From positions 1-64,000 of the forward strand of contig CALCJD010000094.1 of assembly GCA_937960895.1 (NCBI GenBank): a stretch of 64,000 bases of DNA, written 5' to 3'. The translations under genes were made by a program, and so were the position numbers. Each line of letters starts with the position of its first letter. Position 1 is the stretch's first letter. The notes beneath the pieces were generated by a model. That model was not told the origin of the DNA. It made no database searches and was given only the letters and a program-made list of their open reading frames with translations. Source of the DNA: an uncultured Spartobacteria bacterium (GTDB lineage: Bacteria > Verrucomicrobiota > Verrucomicrobiia > Chthoniobacterales > Terrimicrobiaceae). This document shows positions 59,790 to 64,000 of the stretch, piece after piece.

Positions 59790-60929
59790 TCAGCGGATGA
59801 ACCCCCAGCGTTTGCTGAACGGCCAGTAGACGAACAATCCGCGCCCGGCGACGTTCTGCTCCGGCACGGGCCCCCAATACCGGCTGTCGCTGGAATGGTA
59901 GCTGTTGTCGCCGAGGGCGAAATAGTGATGGGGCGGCACCGTGTATTCCGCCGACGGGTTGCCCAGAATGGGGAAGGGCCGCGGTTCCATGCCCGGCCAC
60001 GGGGGAGCCGGCCAGTTGGAGTACCCTTGATAACCGTTTTCCATGCTCATGACCCGCCGAAAAACGAACTCCTGCGGCACCTGGCCGTCGATGAAGAGTT
60101 TGGGCGGATCAATCCGGAGGGTCTGTCCGGGCATGCCGGCGAGGCGCTTGATGTAATGCTGCGAATCCACGTTGGGGGGCAGGTTTTCCTGGATGCGCTC
60201 AATGCCGATGGTCTTGAAGACGAAGACGTCCCCCAGGGCCGGAGGGACGAAATTGTAGCTCATCTTGTCCACAAAAACCTGGTCCCCGGTGTCGATGTAT
60301 CCGCGGGCAATGACCTCCCCGGCCGTCAACCGGCGCCCGGGAAACACCCGGAAATAATCCCGCAGGGTCGCGGCGGGAGCGAAAAGTGTGTAGCTGCTGC
60401 GGGCGCCGCGGATGGTGCTGAAGGTGAAAAAATTCGCGTAGGTTTTTTCGGAGACTTCCTGAATGACGTCGTCCGTCTTCGCCTTCAGATCGATGTAATG
60501 GCGGCCCAGCCACACCATCTGAAAGGCGCGCACCAGCAGGTTGGGCGGAGGCGTTTCCGTGCGGGTTCCGACGATGCCATACAGGGTGGGCTGCATGGAG
60601 CCGGTGGGAATCTTGAACGGCTGCAGGAAATAGGCGCGCACCCCGGCGGCAATGACAATGGCCACGAGGATCACCTCGATATTTTCCCGCCGGCCGGCAT
60701 CGGGCGGGGGAGGAACGATGCGGTTGGTGGCCCTGTCGATTTCCTCGCGGATCCGGGCCAGCTTTTCCCGATTCCGGGCCCTGATGGCGGCTTTCAGGTC
60801 CTCCAGCAGGCCGCGCAGTGTGGCGAGGTCGGCCTCAGGCAGGATGTCTTCCTTGTAATGGATGATCCGCTTGAGAGCGTGCCGGTAATGCTTCGCTTCC
60901 TTGATGTAGCGCGGGGTCAGAAAAAACAT
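59790..60929 (-). CDS. lepB: Signal peptidase I with an N-terminal extension
   Basis: A 379-residue membrane-bound serine peptidase that removes signal peptides. The catalytic Ser is in IPTGSMQPTLYG near residue 111, the general-base Lys in QVFVDKMSYNFV near 213, and GDNSYHSSDSRYWG near 350 is box E. A membrane helix (VILVAIVIAAGVRAYF) precedes the Ser. The first ~80 residues are a charged coiled-coil (YRHALKRIIHYKEDIL, EKLARIREEIDRA) not present in short LepB. The protein's catalytic part is also larger than usual, as in PVC-group relatives. Confidence 0.93.
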   Translation of the reverse strand: MFFLTPRYIKEAKHYRHALKRIIHYKEDILPEADLATLRGLLEDLKAAIRARNREKLARIREEIDRATNRIVPPPPDAGRRENIEVILVAIVIAAGVRAYFLQPFKIPTGSMQPTLYGIVGTRTETPPPNLLVRAFQMVWLGRHYIDLKAKTDDVIQEVSEKTYANFFTFSTIRGARSSYTLFAPAATLRDYFRVFPGRRLTAGEVIARGYIDTGDQVFVDKMSYNFVPPALGDVFVFKTIGIERIQENLPPNVDSQHYIKRLAGMPGQTLRIDPPKLFIDGQVPQEFVFRRVMSMENGYQGYSNWPAPPWPGMEPRPFPILGNPSAEYTVPPHHYFALGDNSYHSSDSRYWGPVPEQNVAGRGLFVYWPFSKRWGFIR

Positions 60930-60940
60930 GGGCCGCGATG

Positions 60941-60969
60941 TCCATAGCGCCGTCCGGGAGGGTTGGCCA
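60941..60969 (-). promoter_or_regulatory. Promoter of signal peptidase I
   Basis: On the minus strand, TGGCCA (60969-60964), a 17-bp spacer and TATGGA (60946-60941), 11 bases before ATG 60929. The -10 matches TAnnnA rather than TAnnnT, so confidence is lower. Confidence 0.35.
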
Positions 60970-61009
60970 CCTCATTTTGCGGGCGGCGTGCATTTCCCGG
61001 AGGGGCGGG

Positions 61010-61663
61010 TCACTCCGCGCGAGAGCTGCGGCGGCGCCGGGCCAGTCCGGCCAGCGCAAGGAGCGCAAGCGTTCCGGAGGCCGGTTCGGGCACCGCCGAA
61101 ATGGTGACGTTGTCGAAGCGCAGCGAACTGCCCGTTTCGAAGGCGGCGAAGTAGTCGATGCGGATGGCCACATCGGCCTGACCGTCAAAAAGGTCACCGA
61201 AATGGATCGTGTCCATCCGCCAGAAACTGTTTGGCAGGGCGATTTCGCCAAAATGCTCCCAGGTGCCCCCGCCATTGAGACTGTAATAAACGTGGGCACT
61301 TTCCCCGATGCCGAAGAGCTCCGTGGTGGTGACCGCAAACGCCAGCTCCGCGTCCGTCAGCCCCGAAAAATCCAGCCCGGTGATCTGAAGACGGTGGTTG
61401 GAGTGCATGGTGAAAATGTCGACGTACCCAAGGGCAAATCCCGCCTCGTAGCCGGGCCGGGCATTCAGTTCCGTGCCCGTCGCGTAAACCAGGGTGCCCG
61501 GTCCGAGGCCGAACCAGGTGGAACTCAACGAGGCCGTGCCAATGTCCGTGTGGGTGTTTTTGTCGTTGAAACTCCAGTAGGCCAGCACTTGGGCGGGAGA
61601 GGAGGCCGCGCCGGACAGCAGAACCAGCGCCGACAGCAGACCTGGAAGGAAATTCTTACGCAT
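61010..61663 (-). CDS. PEP-CTERM sorting-domain protein
   Basis: A 217-residue secreted protein. It has a signal peptide (MRKNFLPGLLSALVLLSGAASSPAQ), a beta-sandwich mature domain (TGLDFSGLTDAELAFAVTTTE, NGGGTWEHFGEI, SLRFDNVTISA) and a C-terminal sorting signal: VPEPASGTLALLALAGLARRRRSS, the PEP motif, hydrophobic helix and Arg cluster of PEP-CTERM. Such proteins are processed by exosortase and joined to surface polysaccharide. No exosortase gene is in the window. It has its own promoter 61670-61699. Confidence 0.92.
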   Translation of the reverse strand: MRKNFLPGLLSALVLLSGAASSPAQVLAYWSFNDKNTHTDIGTASLSSTWFGLGPGTLVYATGTELNARPGYEAGFALGYVDIFTMHSNHRLQITGLDFSGLTDAELAFAVTTTELFGIGESAHVYYSLNGGGTWEHFGEIALPNSFWRMDTIHFGDLFDGQADVAIRIDYFAAFETGSSLRFDNVTISAVPEPASGTLALLALAGLARRRRSSRAE

Positions 61664-61669
61664 GGCGGC

Positions 61670-61699
61670 CTATAAGACCCCACGCCTGAGGGAAGTCAA
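61670..61699 (-). promoter_or_regulatory. Promoter of the PEP-CTERM gene
   Basis: On the minus strand, TTGACT (61699-61694), an 18-bp spacer and TTATAG (61675-61670); shifting one base gives TATAGG with a 19-bp spacer. It ends 5-6 bases before ATG 61663. Confidence 0.5.
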
Positions 61700-61731
61700 T
61701 TCTGCAGAAACCGGTTGCGGTTTCGGAGGGG

Positions 61732-62900
61732 TTACATGATGTCCCGCGGAGACGGTTTGAGAAAGAGCAACCGCCAGAAGGGACGCCGTTCCAAGACGAT
61801 TTCGGCTTCCACGGTGGCGCCGACCGCCAGCGGATACGGTTCCTTTTCGATTTCCACCGTCACGCGATACGTGCTGGTCGTGCTGGTGTCCTCCGAGGTG
61901 GAAAGGTCGCGGTCCCGGGCCACGCGGGTGACGCGTCCGATGCCCAGCGGAGCGAGGCGGTCGGGGTTGTTGTTGGCGCGGAAGCGCACCAGCTGTCCGG
62001 GTTGGATGAGATTGACACGGTCCTCCGAGGCAAAGAGCCGGAGTTCGGTCCGGGTGTCGTCGGCGATCTTGAAGAGGGCGGTGCCGGTTTCGATTTTTTC
62101 GCCGGGGAACCGGCGGGCGGTGGCGAGAATGACCCCGTCCACGGGGGCGACAATTTCCAGCCGCTTGAGATCGGCGAGCGCCAGGTCGCGTTTGGCGCGG
62201 AGGGCGGAGAGCCGGGCGCGGATCATGTGTTCGCGCTCAAGCGCCTCGGCCTGGGCGGCGGCGCCGTAGTCGCCCTTGAAAAGTTCGTAGGCCTGCTGGC
62301 TGCGCTTGAGGAGGGATTCGGAGGCGATGAGTTGCAGGCGCAGGTTGAGGGTTTCCGTGGTGGAGGCGGCGCCGGATTTTTGCAGTTCGCTCAGGCGGCG
62401 AAGATAATCCTGCTGGAGGGTCTGGATTTCCTTCTGACGCTCCATTTCCACCTCGCTGAAAAGGAATTCCGGCGGCACGGGTGCCGCGGAAACCTTGCGG
62501 GCCGTGGCCTGGACCATGGCCAGTTCCGCCTCGGTCTGGGCAATTTCCCCGTCGATCTGGGTCAGTTGCTTGCGGATTTCCCATCCGTCGAGTTTGGCCA
62601 GCACCTGGCCCTTGGTGACCCGTTCGCCGTCGAGGATGTCGATGGATTCGATCAGTCCCGGAGCCCGGCTGAAGACATAGGTGTAGTCCGCCGGACGCAC
62701 CACCCCCGGGGCGGTGACGTATTCGTCCATCGGACTGAGCAGGGTGAGGACGGTGACCGCCACGGTGAGCACGGATCCCCAAAGGATGCTGTTCCGCATC
62801 CAGCGGGGCGGTTTGGCCCGGCGCAGGTCCGCCAGGGGAGCCCGGTAGTTGTCCGTGCACAGCGGGGAGTTTTTCCGAAGCGAAACGGGCAGGCTGGCGT

Positions 62901-62904
<4 letters not shown>
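61732..62904 (-). CDS. HlyD-family secretion adaptor (membrane-fusion protein)
   Basis: A 390-residue protein. An N-terminal membrane helix at about 40-60 (ILWGSVLTVAVTVLTLL) is followed by a biotinyl-lipoyl-like half (YVTAPGVVRPADYTYVFSRAPGLIESI, GERVTKGQVLAKLDGWE), a long coiled-coil hairpin (about 110-235) and a second half of the barrel (IVAPVDGVILATARRFPGEKIETG). The end has a beta-barrel typical of HlyD. It connects an inner membrane ABC exporter to an outer-membrane channel. It overlaps the upstream ABC gene by ATGA, its evident partner. Confidence 0.92.

Positions 62905-64000
<1,096 letters not shown>

Overview
The window is GC-rich bacterial chromosomal DNA with tightly packed genes, mostly in short operons joined by 4-bp ATGA or GTGA stop/start overlaps. 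The gene set is a PEP-CTERM protein, a MoxR/DUF58/von Willebrand A (vWA) operon ending in a very large secreted TPR protein, GT117-type and polyprenol-phosphate-sugar glycosyltransferases, a eukaryote-length glucose-6-phosphate isomerase and many small secreted proteins. It fits Verrucomicrobiota best, with another PVC-group phylum as the alternative. That placement is inferred from gene content; no 16S rRNA gene is present. I saw no prophage, insertion sequence, CRISPR array or transposase.

Layout. 0-5 kb (minus): an operon running lipoprotein, DUF2278-like protein, ComEC, ABC ATPase, metallo-beta-lactamase-fold hydrolase. 5-6.5 kb (plus): proC and a TPR protein. 6.6-22 kb (plus): a coiled-coil membrane protein, MoxR ATPase, DUF58, a BatA-like vWA protein, a large vWA/glutamine-amidotransferase-like protein and a 2229-residue secreted TPR protein, with one minus-strand periplasmic gene inserted. 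22.2-23.4 kb (minus): NIL-domain protein, small membrane protein, YceI. 23.4-30.3 kb: a two-component cluster with five receiver domains, two complete histidine kinases and one protein that lacks its ATPase domain. 30.3-40.2 kb: housekeeping and small secreted genes, including an aldo/keto reductase, a K+ channel-like protein, a HAD phosphatase, a sugar porter, pgi and rpiB. 40.2-53.7 kb: a glycan and glycosyltransferase island with GT117-TPR, a GT-C-like/DPM1 fusion, the heptose genes hddA and hddC, a methyltransferase, epimerases, a GT39-like enzyme and a GT2. 53.9-57.7 kb (minus): argC-argJ-argB and an isonitrile-hydratase-like gene. 58.0-64 kb (minus): tRNA-Pro(GGG), a MATE transporter, signal peptidase I, a PEP-CTERM protein, and an ABC exporter with an HlyD adaptor that runs off the window.

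How the genes work together. The 6.6-22 kb block looks like a chaperone and vWA scaffold machine at the envelope that feeds or assembles around a huge periplasmic or surface TPR protein. The 40-54 kb island has the activated-sugar enzymes, the polyprenol-linked donor synthase and the membrane transferases expected for heptose- or mannose-containing glycoproteins or surface glycans. The cluster at 23-30 kb is a set of signalling proteins whose target genes cannot be told from the sequence.

The most general unexpected signal is a promoter layout. First genes of operons repeatedly carry a sigma70-like TTGnnn-N16-18-TAnnnT element whose -10 box ends only about 5-11 bases before the start codon. 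This predicts leaderless or nearly leaderless mRNAs. The same box spacing precedes the tRNA gene, which supports the consensus.
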